DNA of 64,000 bases from Corticium candelabrum (GCF_963422355.1 NC_085096.1:6745959-6809958), one strand, 5' to 3'. Positions 45,118 through 55,714 are shown, counted from the first letter of the stretch. The notes: generated by a model from the sequence alone, not told the origin. Numbers and translations are program-made.

Positions 45118-45130
45118 TGGCGACGAGGAT
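45118..45130 (+). other. tRNA primer binding site of the gypsy element
   Basis: TGGCGACGAGGAT begins one base after the 5' LTR. It starts with TGG, as required to pair with a tRNA 3' CCA end. The same word follows the decayed LTR at 33180. The tRNA species was not assigned. Confidence 0.85.
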
Positions 45131-48100
45131 GGTCGATCAAGAACCACAAGCTAGCAACGGCAGAGCACAGATAGCAGACGCACCCCGTGGACCACTGCTA
45201 GGGAAGCCGAGTCGCTACGTTCCGGGAGGAGATTGGCCAAGCTATACGGAACAGATGGATTTCTTCTTCGTGGCTAATGGTGTGTCAAACGCGCAGCACA
45301 AGAAAGCAATCTTGCTGACGAATGTTCCCACAGAAACATTCCAATTGATCAAGGACCTGTTGGCGCCAACACCACCTAGCGACGGCGGCGTCACATATGA
45401 ACAGATCGTACAGGTGGTAAAGGACCACGTCAAGCCCGAACAATCTCCTCTCGTGAGTCGTTATGAATTTGACACTAGGGTGCGTAAATCTACGGAGTCG
45501 GTGAGTGATTTTGTCAAAGTCCTCAGGCACCTAGCAGCAAAGTGCAAATTCCACGATGACCAAAGAAATGAGCGTCTCAGAGACAGATTCATAGCGGGTA
45601 TCAAAGATGATCGGATGTTGAGGACGCTATTAGGAGAGACGTTGACTGACCTTACGTTTGACAAAGCCGTACAACGTTGTGTGGCAATGGAGCAAGCCAG
45701 TAGGGATGTGGAGACGCTCAGAGGAGAGGCAGGACTCCAACCACGACCACACGAAGGCACGGTCGGGATGGCTGAGGTTCATCAAATGACAACGGGATCA
45801 ACCACATGTTATCGATGCGGAGGAGCACATGAAGCCAGAGAGTGTCGATTTAGAACAGCTACATGTTTTCGTTGTCAAAAACAAGGACATGTACAAAGGA
45901 TGTGCAGGACCAAACCAGGTCCAAGAAAAGAAGTCCAATCTGACAAGGGACCAATTCGGAAGGAAAATAAGAAGAAACCAGCGATGAAATGCCTGGAAGC
46001 ATGGGAGAAGGAGGAACATAGTGAGAGTGACAGTGACTTGTACAACTTGTTCAGTCTTGGAAGAAACCACGCCATGGAGGTACAGGTGCAAATTGAACGG
46101 AAACCCATTGTCATGGAATTAGACACTGGGGCGGCCGTATCAGTCATAAGTCATGAGGAATACAAGAGGAAACTAAGACAGCAGGTCTCCATCAAAGAGA
46201 CAGATCTGTTGCTGCACACGTATACTGGAGAGACCGTCAAACCAATGGGAGTGTGCACAGTGAACGTAGAACATAATCACCAGAAACAACAGTTGCCCTT
46301 GTATGTACTACCCGGAAAAGGGCCAGCTCTTTTGGGACGAGAATGGCTGAAAGCCATCCGACTGCAATGGTCACTCCTCCATCTGAACGCAACTCAAGAA
46401 CTAGAAGACCTGCTAGCACGACACCCCAATGTGTTTGGATTGGGGTTGGGGCGCATGAAAGGCATCAAGGCCCGAATAGCGTTGCGGAGTGACAGCACAC
46501 CACGTTTTTGGAAGGCAAGACCGGTGGCTTTCGCGAGGAAGAAAGCCGTGGAGCAAGAACTAGATAGGCTGGAGTCTGAGGACGTGATAGAACGGGTACA
46601 GCACAGCGAGTGGGCGGCGCCAATAGTTACTCCTGTCAAGAAAGGAGGCAACGTTCGGATTTGCGGCGATTTTAAAGTGACCGTTAACCCACAGCTAGAG
46701 ATAGACACCTACCCACTCCCTCGAATTGAGGAGATTTATGCAGGCTTGGGAGGAGGGAAACACTTCACAGTCATCGACCTGAAGCAAGCCTACTTGCAAA
46801 TGGAGCTGCAAGAAGACTCCCAGTTGGCAATGACCATCAACACCCATAGGGGCCTGTATCGGTTCAAGCGCCTACCGTTCGGAGTAGCTTCAGCCCCAGC
46901 AATATGGCAACGAGCGATGGAACAAGTTCTGATGGGAATACCGGGCACCAGATGCTACCTGGACGATATCATCATCACGGGCCACACCCTAGAAGACCAC
47001 TTGACCAACTTGGAGATGGTTCTTCATCGGCTGGAGGAGTATGGCTTGAAGGCTAACAAAGAGAAGTGCAAGTTCTTGAGCGATTCCGTAGAATATTGTG
47101 GCCACATAATATCGGCGAAAGGTCTACACACATCGGAAAAGAAGACACGAGCCATCACTCAGATGCCAGTACCATCTAGTATTCAACAGCTGAGGTCTTT
47201 CCTTGGAATGATCCAATATTACGCCAGATTCTTGCCAAATCTGTCGACGGAGCTTGCACCTTTGCATGACCTGTTGAAAAAGGACGCCCCGTGGGAGTGG
47301 GGTGAAGACCAGGGAAAAAGCTTCACCAAGGTCAAACAGATGTTGTTGCAAGATAGGATTCTCACACATTTTGATCCTGGGTTACCAGTAACACTTGCTT
47401 GCGACAGTTCATCCTATGGACTAGGCGCAGTCCTTTCACACATGTTTCCGGACGGTAGCGAACGACCCATCGCATATGCTTCCCGTTCTCTAAGCGGGGC
47501 GGAGAAACAGTATGCGCAAATAGAGAAGGAGGCGCTTGCACTTTACTGGGGAGTAAAGAAATTCAGACTGTATCTGGAAGGGCACCGGTTTACACTGATC
47601 ACCGACCATCAACCACTGAAATTTATTTTGAGCCCTGACAAGGCTATTCCAGTCACCGCTGCAGCTCGACTACAACGCTGGAGTTTGTTTCTGGGAGCAT
47701 TTACATACGACATCCAGTACCGGCCAACAGGGCAACATGCCAACTGTGATGGACTATCACGACTACCTGTGGATGACGAGATTCCAGATCGAACAGATGA
47801 TACAGCCATTTTTTACAATAGCATTGTGGATACCTTGCCGGTTACAGCAAAAGATATTGAAAGGGCAAGCAGACAAGACCGCCTCATATCTCAGGTCATG
47901 GAGATGGTGCAGCAAGGAGGGCAGTCACTGGATACAGAAAAGGAACTGATCCCGTTCAACAGGAGGAGAAACGAATTGATTACACATCAGGGGGTCCTGA
48001 TGTGGGGATCTCGAGTGGTGGTACCAACCAAGCTTAGAGCAAGGGTGTTGGAAACCTTGCATGAGGGCCATCCCGGGATGGTGAAAATGAAGGGTTTAGC

Positions 48101-49196
48101 TCGGTCATTCGTGTGGTGGCCGGGCATAGATGGAGACATTGAAAGAGAGGTTCGACACTGTGTAGGATGTCAAGAGAATGCGAGGACACCTGGTAGAGGG
48201 CCGCTCCATAGATGGGAGTACCCAGCTAAACCTTGGCAGAGGCTGCACGTAGATTTTGCAGGACCCCTCGACGGACAGATGTATCTTTTGGTCATCGATG
48301 CATACAGCAAATGGCCTGAAATTTTTTCCATGAGAAGCACCGTGGCTGAGGAGACAGTGGCAACTTTGCGGACATTGTTTGCTCGGTTGGGCCTACCTGA
48401 CCAAGTAATATCAGATAACGGTCCACAGTTTACATCAGAGTGTTTCAGAATGTTCATGTGCAAGAATGGTATTCGACATGTCACGGGGGCACCATATCAT
48501 CCCGCGACGAATGGTCAGGCGGAGCGTTTGGTGCAATCATTCAAGAGAGCCATGAAAGCAGAGAAAAGGGAGAGAACAGCACAACACAAACTGGATAGGT
48601 TTTTGCTTTCATATCGGAACTCCCCTCAGGCCACTACGGGACAGAGTCCGGCTCAGCTTTTGTTGGGTAGAAACATCAAGTCAAGACTGGACTTGGTTAA
48701 ACCAAGTGTGGAACGGGAAGTCAACAGCAAACTGATACAAAACGAATATCGTCCGCCAAAGGGTTTTGCCAAAGGACAAGCGATCTGGTTTAGAAATTAC
48801 CATCTGGGCCCCAAGTGGCTTGTCGGAACCGTCGAGGAGCAAACTGGACCGGTGTCCTACAGAGTGGCAACGCCTACCAGAACACACAGGTTACACGCGG
48901 ACCAAATGAGATCAGGGCCACATCCTGAGGGAGTCCCTAGCAAGGATACAGGTTCAAAGACAGAAGAGGTAGCGTTGTCTCAGCCATTACCAGGGCGAGA
49001 GCCAGTAACTGGGCAAGAGGGGGAAACACAGACACAACAAGAAATGGACAGCAGACAGGAAGCTCCTAACGAATGTCAGATACCAGAGCCACCCACACCA
49101 GTACCAGAAGGAGGAAATGCCACATGTACCAGGTCAGGGCGGAGAGTACTACCACCCGCTCGCTTGGCAGAATATGTTACGGACTATGCAAAGTGA
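45129..49196 (+). CDS. Gag-Pol polyprotein of Ty3/gypsy element, uninterrupted
   Basis: A single frame of 1355 codons from ATG 45129. An upstream-extended frame into the LTR exists, but this ATG overlaps the end of the primer site and is the natural start. In order: gag capsid region; two zinc knuckles near residues 227-260 (CYRCGGAHEAREC, CFRCQKQGHVQRMC); protease with LDTGAAVSVI (Asp near 332); reverse transcriptase with YLDDIIITG (near 610); RNase H with ACDSSSYGLGAVLSH (near 759); integrase with an HHCC zinc domain (HPGMVKMKG to CVGCQ, near 978-1010) and catalytic D in HVDFAG, D in SDNGPQF and E in GQAERL with 35 residues between the last two. A GPY/F-like C-terminus and a Pro/Gln-rich tail follow. 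Gag and pol are fused without frameshift. All catalytic residues are present, so the element is probably competent. Confidence 0.96.
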   Translation: MVDQEPQASNGRAQIADAPRGPLLGKPSRYVPGGDWPSYTEQMDFFFVANGVSNAQHKKAILLTNVPTETFQLIKDLLAPTPPSDGGVTYEQIVQVVKDHVKPEQSPLVSRYEFDTRVRKSTESVSDFVKVLRHLAAKCKFHDDQRNERLRDRFIAGIKDDRMLRTLLGETLTDLTFDKAVQRCVAMEQASRDVETLRGEAGLQPRPHEGTVGMAEVHQMTTGSTTCYRCGGAHEARECRFRTATCFRCQKQGHVQRMCRTKPGPRKEVQSDKGPIRKENKKKPAMKCLEAWEKEEHSESDSDLYNLFSLGRNHAMEVQVQIERKPIVMELDTGAAVSVISHEEYKRKLRQQVSIKETDLLLHTYTGETVKPMGVCTVNVEHNHQKQQLPLYVLPGKGPALLGREWLKAIRLQWSLLHLNATQELEDLLARHPNVFGLGLGRMKGIKARIALRSDSTPRFWKARPVAFARKKAVEQELDRLESEDVIERVQHSEWAAPIVTPVKKGGNVRICGDFKVTVNPQLEIDTYPLPRIEEIYAGLGGGKHFTVIDLKQAYLQMELQEDSQLAMTINTHRGLYRFKRLPFGVASAPAIWQRAMEQVLMGIPGTRCYLDDIIITGHTLEDHLTNLEMVLHRLEEYGLKANKEKCKFLSDSVEYCGHIISAKGLHTSEKKTRAITQMPVPSSIQQLRSFLGMIQYYARFLPNLSTELAPLHDLLKKDAPWEWGEDQGKSFTKVKQMLLQDRILTHFDPGLPVTLACDSSSYGLGAVLSHMFPDGSERPIAYASRSLSGAEKQYAQIEKEALALYWGVKKFRLYLEGHRFTLITDHQPLKFILSPDKAIPVTAAARLQRWSLFLGAFTYDIQYRPTGQHANCDGLSRLPVDDEIPDRTDDTAIFYNSIVDTLPVTAKDIERASRQDRLISQVMEMVQQGGQSLDTEKELIPFNRRRNELITHQGVLMWGSRVVVPTKLRARVLETLHEGHPGMVKMKGLARSFVWWPGIDGDIEREVRHCVGCQENARTPGRGPLHRWEYPAKPWQRLHVDFAGPLDGQMYLLVIDAYSKWPEIFSMRSTVAEETVATLRTLFARLGLPDQVISDNGPQFTSECFRMFMCKNGIRHVTGAPYHPATNGQAERLVQSFKRAMKAEKRERTAQHKLDRFLLSYRNSPQATTGQSPAQLLLGRNIKSRLDLVKPSVEREVNSKLIQNEYRPPKGFAKGQAIWFRNYHLGPKWLVGTVEEQTGPVSYRVATPTRTHRLHADQMRSGPHPEGVPSKDTGSKTEEVALSQPLPGREPVTGQEGETQTQQEMDSRQEAPNECQIPEPPTPVPEGGNATCTRSGRRVLPPARLAEYVTDYAK

Positions 49197-49259
49197 TTGG
49201 TTGTTTTAGCACTAGTTTTAGCGCTGTTGGGTTGCGTTGTTTCAGAATAGCACAGGGGG

Positions 49260-49374
49260 TGTAGAGTAGTGGCCCGGCATATCCGGGGAACAGCAGTTGT
49301 GTAGCCGGGTACTGTACTTGTGCAACGGACGTGAGACTGGAAGTCTAACAGAGTATTACCGTGAGTACACAACA
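49260..49374 (+). repeat. 3' LTR of the intact gypsy element
   Basis: 115 bp, identical by eye to the 5' LTR, preceded by AGGGGG and followed by the ATGTC target duplication. Confidence 0.95.
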
Positions 49375-49379
49375 ATGTC

Positions 49380-50504
49380 CACCAAGATCTCGGTGGGTGC
49401 GTGGGCGAGGCTTGGCAGGAGTCGTTGTATTGCTGTTTGCCAGACCGTTTCTCTTCCACCGAAAGTATTTAGAAACGGTCTGGCTACGCGAGACTAGGTG
49501 TATGCCCGGTCTCCACGAGAAGGCCGACGAACCGACATCCGAGAAACCAAAACATAGTACAAAGATATCCTTTCTATAAGTACGACGAACAAGAAAGGCG
49601 CCAGTGATTACAAGCGGTCGATCCACTAATACAACATCGAAGCAACTTCCTTCACGCAGTCTAGCTTGCAAACACCCAAACCAGCCCACAATGGTGCATA
49701 TGTTGCAACACCCGTATTATTGGGCGAAGGCGAGACGTATCTTGCTAATGGGACATTTGCATCTGTTGTTCGTGGTACACAAGTACTAGATTTCCAGGTT
49801 CAAGTCTGTATACTTATCAGCATTATTATGTATATCAATTTCAATTGTCTGCCACAATAGCTATACCAGTAGGGCTTTCAACTGAACATGATGTACGTGT
49901 AACAAAAAAATAGGAACGTTAATAGTTCCCTTTTCACTATTCTACATAGAAATCCTGTATTCTATAAAATTCTGCAATAGTTGGTAGTCACCTTGGTGCA
50001 TGTGTATTGAGTGTATAGTGAACAATTCTTTGATGAACATGTTCGTCGTTTGGTGTCATATGTTACAAAAAAACAAGTAACATATCCAATATTACAACAA
50101 ATATTACAAGTGTCCACAGCCAGTTCGGCTAATATCTTAGATTTATCAGGCATGCGATGGGCACTTACGGATCTAATATTCAGAATCAGTGATATGGCAA
50201 ATCGAAAAATAATTGGAATAAGGATCCACGAGTACTGACGACACTTATTGGCGGTATAAGCATATACTTGATGTTCTATTGTTAACTAGCACTGAAACTC
50301 CTGTATGAGTATATTCCAACTTATCCACCAAAAACGAAAATCGGACAAACTCTACAATATGGCCTCCTCCTGCAACAAAATGGGGCACTTCAGTTGCATC
50401 AAAAACTGGGAACAGGCAAAGAAATAACGCAATGGTTGGCCGCACCAACAATCGAACAAATAGCAATCGATTAATGTCGAGGCACTATTTTAGTCTAGGT
50501 CGAC
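49380..50504. other. Right flank of the gypsy element; hairpin at 49439-49484
   Basis: No recognised gene. A perfect 13-bp inverted repeat, GCCAGACCGTTTC (49439-49451) with GAAACGGTCTGGC (49472-49484), forms a hairpin with a 20-bp loop. An open frame at 50011-50238 has no known domain. Confidence 0.55.
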
Positions 50505-50649
50505 AGACTCGATAGTCTGAATTATTCTGGTTGTCAGAGGGAAAAATTAATGGTACGTCTGGCTAACAAGACTAGACTACGACCACCACACACACAGACA
50601 CGAGTCTCTTCTCCTCTCTCTCCTCTCTTCTCGGTTCGGACTATCGCCG

Positions 50650-50704
50650 ACCCCGATAGCGCTGATGAAGGTATTTATACCGAAACGCGTACGCTGATAT
50701 GGGG
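50650..50704 (+). ncRNA. Hammerhead ribozyme core, type I (Penelope-associated), copy C
   Basis: CTGATGA at 50662-50668, a perfect 4-bp stem II (GGTA-TTTA-TACC), GAAA at 50682-50685, a minimal stem III (ACGCGT) and the triplet GTA at 50689-50691. Stem I pairs AGCG (50658-50661) with CGCT (50692-50695), and further out CCCC (50651-50654) with GGGG (50701-50704). All invariant core nucleotides are present. GTA is a permitted but usually slower cleavage triplet than the GTC of copy A. Confidence 0.8.
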
Positions 50705-51174
50705 CGACCGAGAACGAAGAATATATACGACCGAGACACAAGAGACACACACGGTAAACACACGCACAGGAAACGAACCGCCAAGATACACGACACACGA
50801 CCACCATGAAACGACAGAACACGTATCCTAGACACCTCGAACCGACTCGCTACACTACGTTGTACCATCATGATAATTTATCGTTGTGCCTCTCTCTCTC
50901 TCTTTCTCCCCCTCCCTCCTGTTTGTTGCGGTGCGTTGTTTAATCCATCTAGAAACATGTCATCTACTCAAACTCCCTTCGTCATTTATTCTAAAGTGCA
51001 ATCGAAACATCGAGGTCAAAACAACTAAACCCGAGAACAACAACGCGCATATCGTCGTCACAACCGACAACGACGACCACTCACTACAATGGAGGCAGCA
51101 AGACCTGCCCCGACCAGCTACCGATAGACGGAGTGGAGACAGTCCAACAACAAGACGACGGGACAGAGCGAGCA

Positions 51175-51247
51175 CTACCGCCGCCGCCGCCGCCACCGCC
51201 GCCGCCACCGCCACCGCCGCCGCCACCGCCGCCGTCACCGCCGCCTC
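51175..51247. repeat. Imperfect (GCC)n tract inside the Penelope-like ORF
   Basis: About 24 GCC/ACC triplets give poly-Ala/Thr in the element's frame and poly-Pro in the next. The tract is GC-rich against an AT-rich background. Confidence 0.9.
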
Positions 51248-51900
51248 CTCTAACGCTCCCGCCACTGCCGCTCTACCATCATCGCAGATGCCACCGCTAT
51301 CGGGTACAAACCTAGATGTAAAGACTATGAACCAACCATCGTCACAGATACTCACTCTCTTACAGATGACAAATGATATACTTGCGAACGACCCAACATA
51401 TATAACAACTGAATCGGTAGACCGAATTCTCAGCAGGCACGCGTACCAAACCAAGCAAGAAGTTGGAGAGTATAAACCACCACCAATTGTTCATACGTAT
51501 GTCAAAGGAAGCAGATTTGATACCGTCCTGGCTACAAATAACGAACGACATCGAGCCTTATACTGAGCCATAAAGCGAATGTGCAAAAAATTTGAGCTTC
51601 TGAACCACAACTTTGGAAAAGACACGCTAGACCTGCTCACCGAACACTATGCTATTGTCAAGACTGAACTCCAAACACAAAAGACACAACAGAACGACAT
51701 ATCGCCAACAAAATCGAGGCAGAACAAGACCCGGCCATCAAGCAGGCACAAACGAGCATGACAAGAACGCACGCCATCGAACTTAAACGGGAAATGGCAA
51801 CGACCAGGATCCGGCTTTGGGTTGACTGTCATTCTTGAGTTGTTACTACACACAACACGCACACAAAAACACACACGCTCACACACACAACGGTCATAAT

Positions 51901-52700
51901 CATATATTGGAATGTACGCAGGATTTACTGATGATGTAACCCCATGCTTGTCACAAGAGATACCAGAGTTAAGAGCAAACTGTAAATGTACAGATAAAGA
52001 AATTGTGTGTTTACGAAGTAAACTATCTCCGTGTTGGGAAGAACTCGTTCATTTCTATCGCCTTCTTTATCCACAATCAACAAGATAAAAGTGATAAAAG
52101 TAAGAAACGGGAATAAATTCTTCCAAGCTCGACAAGCTTTGGCCAGCTGGACTAACAAACTTACTAATCAAAGCAATGTGTAACATTGGCTGCAGACTGC
52201 AAGCCGAGGAAGTTTTTAGTCAACAATTAGTAGAGTATATTTGCTCACTGAAATGATTTTCGTTCCATTATTTCATTGTACTGCATGATGTAGCCCAGGG
52301 ACTCAAAATGGTATGCCATGTGCTAATGTGGTTGGAACTATTTTTGCACATTTCAGGTAGTTTTTAGTGGTACTTGTTGTCTGCGGGCTCAGTACGGTAT
52401 ATATAATTCTATTATAGCACTACACTGTTGAATAAACTGATTACATATACGTAACATAACACTAATATGCCACATTTCCCTTTCCCAGCTCTGTAAAACA
52501 ATCTTGTGTACTAGCCAACTCAAAAAGTCAACAATTTCTAAAGTTGTGTAGTCGAGCTTCAAACTGTAAGTCTAGTTTCTTAGACGGCTTCACATTGACG
52601 TAACTGCCGGAAAGGGCTAATTTTTAATGATACATGCATGCAATTAGAAAAGTTGCAAGTCCTCAGTTAATTTAATTCTATTTCAAACTACTACTACAAA
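51901..52700. other. Spacer, nothing recognised
   Basis: AT-rich DNA with short frames. No coding, RNA or repeat signal could be supported. Confidence 0.45.
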
Positions 52701-52724
52701 AGATATATTACATTATAAAATGGC

Positions 52725-53065
52725 TTGGACCTCTGCTCCGTCACCGCCGTGTTGGCATATTTAGCAAAAAGGCGATCAGCACCGGCACCGCTATTTCTGT
52801 TTCACGACGGCACGACACTGTCAAGAGGACGCTTGGTAAGTGAGATAAGAGGAGAGTTGGCTGCCATCGGCCATAACCCTGTACGCTACTCAGGACACAG
52901 CTTCAGACTAGGGGCAGCGACAGAGGCAGCAAGCCGGGGGTTAGACGACTCTACCGTCAAACGCTGGGGAGATGGCGCAGCGATGCGTACAAACGGTATG
53001 TAAAGTTGGATAAAAAGACTTTGGCTAGCTTTTCGAAAACTCTCGTAGCACCTAAGCAATAAAGC
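52725..53065 (+). pseudogene. Tyrosine recombinase C-terminus, DIRS/Ngaro-like remnant
   Basis: The frame gives LCSVTAVLAYLAKRRSAPAP, then LFLFHDGTTLSRGRLVSEIR, then NPVRYSGHSFRLGAATEAAS and RGLDDSTVKRWG. After a 1-2 base deletion it continues RWRSDAYKRYVKL and FSKTLVAPK. The HxxR box (GHSFR) and the candidate nucleophile Tyr (YKRY) are visible. This pattern is typical of DIRS-type retrotransposon or related recombinases. The upstream catalytic Arg and the rest of the element are not seen. Confidence 0.68.
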
Positions 53066-53389
53066 TGATTTGCGTGACTCTACTGTAACATGCCGTTCAC
53101 ACCAGTGTCGTGTGTTATGCTGGCCTCCGGTGTCCACGCGGGGTTACGCAAGGAGCTTGCGCATGGAGGTAAGAGTCGGCTTGGAAAAGTGGTGATCGCA
53201 TACGTGGTCACCTCTGTGTTGTGTTATACGGGTCAACTATAACGTAGTTAAGGACCATGTGGGTCGGGCTCCGCTCTCGGTGGCTCGGACCATGGCTGAG
53301 AACCGACCTCCCGCGCCGTTTGAAAATCCGAGTCGGACTCCACCCACTCTAAATGGCCACGCTTTCCTATGCACGCGGGCAGTCACGAA

Positions 53390-53455
53390 ACGGAAAGACA
53401 AACAAGAGAAACGGAAAGACAAACAAGAGAAACGGAAAGACAAACAAGAGAGAAA
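53390..53455. repeat. 21-bp tandem repeat x 3
   Basis: AAACGGAAAGACAAACAAGAG is repeated three times just upstream of Penelope copy B (53388-53452). It reads KRKDKQE in one frame. Probably not coding. Confidence 0.88.
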
Positions 53456-54868
53456 GTACAGGTAAGTCGTTTGTTAGGAATAACGAAAATTCAAACGGGG
53501 TTTAACAGAACGGGTAAAGGAGGCAGACTTGATACCGTCCTGGCTACAAATAACGAACGACATCGAGCATTATACTGAGCCACAAAACGGATGTGCAAAG
53601 AAAATTTGAGCTCCTCAAACACAACTTTGAAAAAGACACGCTAGACCTGCTCACCGAACACTATGCTACTGTCAAGACTGAACTCCAGACACAAAAAAAA
53701 ACACAACAGAACGACACATCGCCGACAAAATCGAGGCAGAACAAGACCCCGGCATCGAGCAGGCACTAATGAGCATAACAAGAACGCACGCCATCGAACT
53801 TAAACGGAAATGTCAACGACCACAATATTCAATGAGAGAAGACGGAAAGCAAAACTGAATGAGTTCAAACACCCAACGTCGAACACCAGGAAAAAAACGC
53901 CACTACGGTGCTTATGAAACCGCCAACAATCACGGTAATAATCCAAAACGGACCCGAAAGAGCCCGTTGAAACATTGACACCCGACTTTGATCGTACTCA
54001 CACTGAACATGTAATATTTGCATCCGCACACAGATCGTTCCAGACGAACACAAAGAACAACCGACTACAGATACGCCGCCGAAAGAGAAACGCAAATAAC
54101 AACACACCACCAACCGAGTACCAGCACCACTTGCTAAACGACGAAGACACTATAAACGCGATTAGAAATTCTAATAGTCATGTACACTTACCTGTTATTA
54201 ATGAGAGTAACGATAAGAATAGATACCATGTTACAAATCGCACTAGAGTCTCGTTCCACCAGCAAAAATAGTCCAAAAGCCGTGGATGACACCACCGCTA
54301 CCGTCGGTAGATACGTCGTAAACAGAAGTCACGTTACACTATCACACACCGAACTAACAGTACTCGACAAGGAACTAACGTACGTACCCACCGAGACAAA
54401 ACCCAATCGACAACGCTATATCCAAGAATTCGACAATTTCGCCCGAAAACTCAGACTCGGACTGCACACAACCCGTTGGCGAACGACACAGACAATAACA
54501 CACGAGACACAAACCACCAAGACACGGAAGAAAACCCAGACACCATTGCGCAGACAACCACTCACGCCTACGGCACGACACCGTTCACGAGACGATCCAA
54601 ATGGGACCACCCAAAACAAACAACACCGCCCTCAAAGAATATATCGAGAGAACGCGCAGAGCACTAACGGAAGCCAAACCAAAACGGAAAATATTCCCAA
54701 ATCTCACCAAAGAAGAACGCAGCGCCCTAGAACAACTCGGCAAACGCGATGACATAGTCATAAAGAAAGCAGACGAGGGCTCCATGATCGTCGTCGAAGA
54801 CAGACAGACATACGCCCGCAAAGGCCTCCAACACGTAGATATGTATACAAGACCTAGAAAGGGCTAGA

Positions 54869-55288
54869 ATGGTAGATATGTATACAAGAGCTTCATCACA
54901 GAACCTAAAAGAATCGGTCTTGGCATCGTATTCAAAGCCAGATGGAATTCTTCGCATAGTTATAGCAAGCACAGTCTTTGGCATAGGGATCGATTGCAAT
55001 GACATAAGGACTGTGCTCCATTGGGGTTGCCCAGCAGATAAAGAGACTTACGTTCAGGAGACTGGACGAGCAGGGAGAGATGGTAAACGAAACCAAGCCA
55101 TTTTGCAGTATAGAAGAAACGGACGCTTTGTCAAACCATCAATGGCAAAGAACAGTGTTGTCTGCAGGACAAAGCTTTTGTTTGAAGACTTTCTCCTCTG
55201 TCTAGAACTATCAACGATTGAGAATGGCTGTCACTGCTGTGATATTTGTGCTCAGAGCTGTACTTGTTGCAGCTGTAGTGTAAAGTGA
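54869..55288 (+). CDS. RecQ-type DNA helicase C-terminal segment captured in the Penelope-like repeat
   Basis: An open frame of 139 codons. It covers the second RecA lobe from VDMYTRASSQNLKESVLASY through motif V (RIVIASTVFGIGIDCNDIRT) and motif VI with the arginine finger (YVQETGRAGRDG). The RecQ zinc-binding region follows (CRTKLLFEDFL, then ENGCHCCDIC) and a short Cys-rich tail. RecQ helicases unwind DNA 3'-5' using ATP. This piece lacks motifs I-IV (Walker A/B), so it cannot be a helicase by itself. It follows the Penelope frame with one stop between (YTRPRKG*NG). It resembles a family of short RecQ-like genes that is multicopy in cnidarian and sponge genomes (from memory). Whether it is translated is unknown. 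Confidence 0.75.
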   Translation: MVDMYTRASSQNLKESVLASYSKPDGILRIVIASTVFGIGIDCNDIRTVLHWGCPADKETYVQETGRAGRDGKRNQAILQYRRNGRFVKPSMAKNSVVCRTKLLFEDFLLCLELSTIENGCHCCDICAQSCTCCSCSVK

Positions 55289-55712
55289 GACATTCTAGAT
55301 AGGACAGCTCACTTGTACATTATATCTTACTGTATTTAGATTCTGCTGTATTGTGCTTGATTAGTTGGTGTATAGTCGTGAGGTAGTCTTTCCTTTATTG
55401 AACTAACAAGATATTAAACACAAATTCACGCATAATGATTTCGCAAAATTGAAGGTCGCTAATATGTTCATATCCAAACTTATTATTTAATTAAAAACTC
55501 TAATCACCATAGCATAAGTAATGCTGGGACTAGTTGTTTTCCTAGGTGGTAATAGCAGTAGTGGTCGATTTGATACGTTTTGATCTCTCTCCTAGCAGAA
55601 GCCATCGCACAGCAAAGGGTATACTTCCTAGACGATACGGAAACTAGACATAATTAAATGACTTTCCTTATTACGTTTAGTCAAGAGTAGTTACATATTG
55701 GCATATATATTT

Positions 55713-55714
55713 TT

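Larger units (their letters stand above)
45002..49374 (+). mobile_element. Intact Ty3/gypsy LTR retrotransposon, 4373 bp
   Basis: Two LTRs of 115 bp (45002-45116 and 49260-49374) begin TGTAGAGTAG and end GTACACAACA, and they read identical base for base. A 5-bp target duplication, ATGTC, flanks the element at 44997-45001 and 49375-49379. A primer binding site beginning TGGCGACGAGG follows one base after the 5' LTR. A short purine tract, AGGGGG, precedes the 3' LTR. One uninterrupted gag-pol frame fills the interior. Identical LTRs imply a recent insertion. LTRs of 115 bp are short for gypsy. The absence of a chromodomain and the domain order fit the Mag/K02A2.6-like branch. Confidence 0.96.
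50505..51900 (+). mobile_element. Penelope-like element, internally deleted, copy C
   Basis: Starts with the same 5' block as copy A, including a hammerhead core. It then carries the 5' coding region missing from copy A: a frame at 50886-51566 rich in Ala and Thr over a GCC repeat, ending ATNNERHRALY, and a frame at 51579-51761 (FELLNHNFGKDTLDLLTEHY). At about 51795, after GGGAAATGGCAACGACC, it jumps to a 3' tail beginning GGATCCGGCTTTGGGTTGAC, which is also found at the end of copy B (55828-55916). All the RT region is therefore deleted here. The 51480-51795 segment matches 53505-53815 in copy B. Confidence 0.72.

Noticed and set aside
45039-45128. The gag-pol start at 45039, within the LTR
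   Set aside because: It would put coding sequence inside the 5' LTR and across the primer site. The ATG at 45129 follows both and is the natural start.
51133-51315. A proline-rich protein
   Set aside because: It is the shifted frame of the GCC tract in the Penelope-like ORF.
54869-55288. A complete helicase gene
   Set aside because: Walker A/B and motifs I-IV are absent upstream, where Penelope sequence lies instead.
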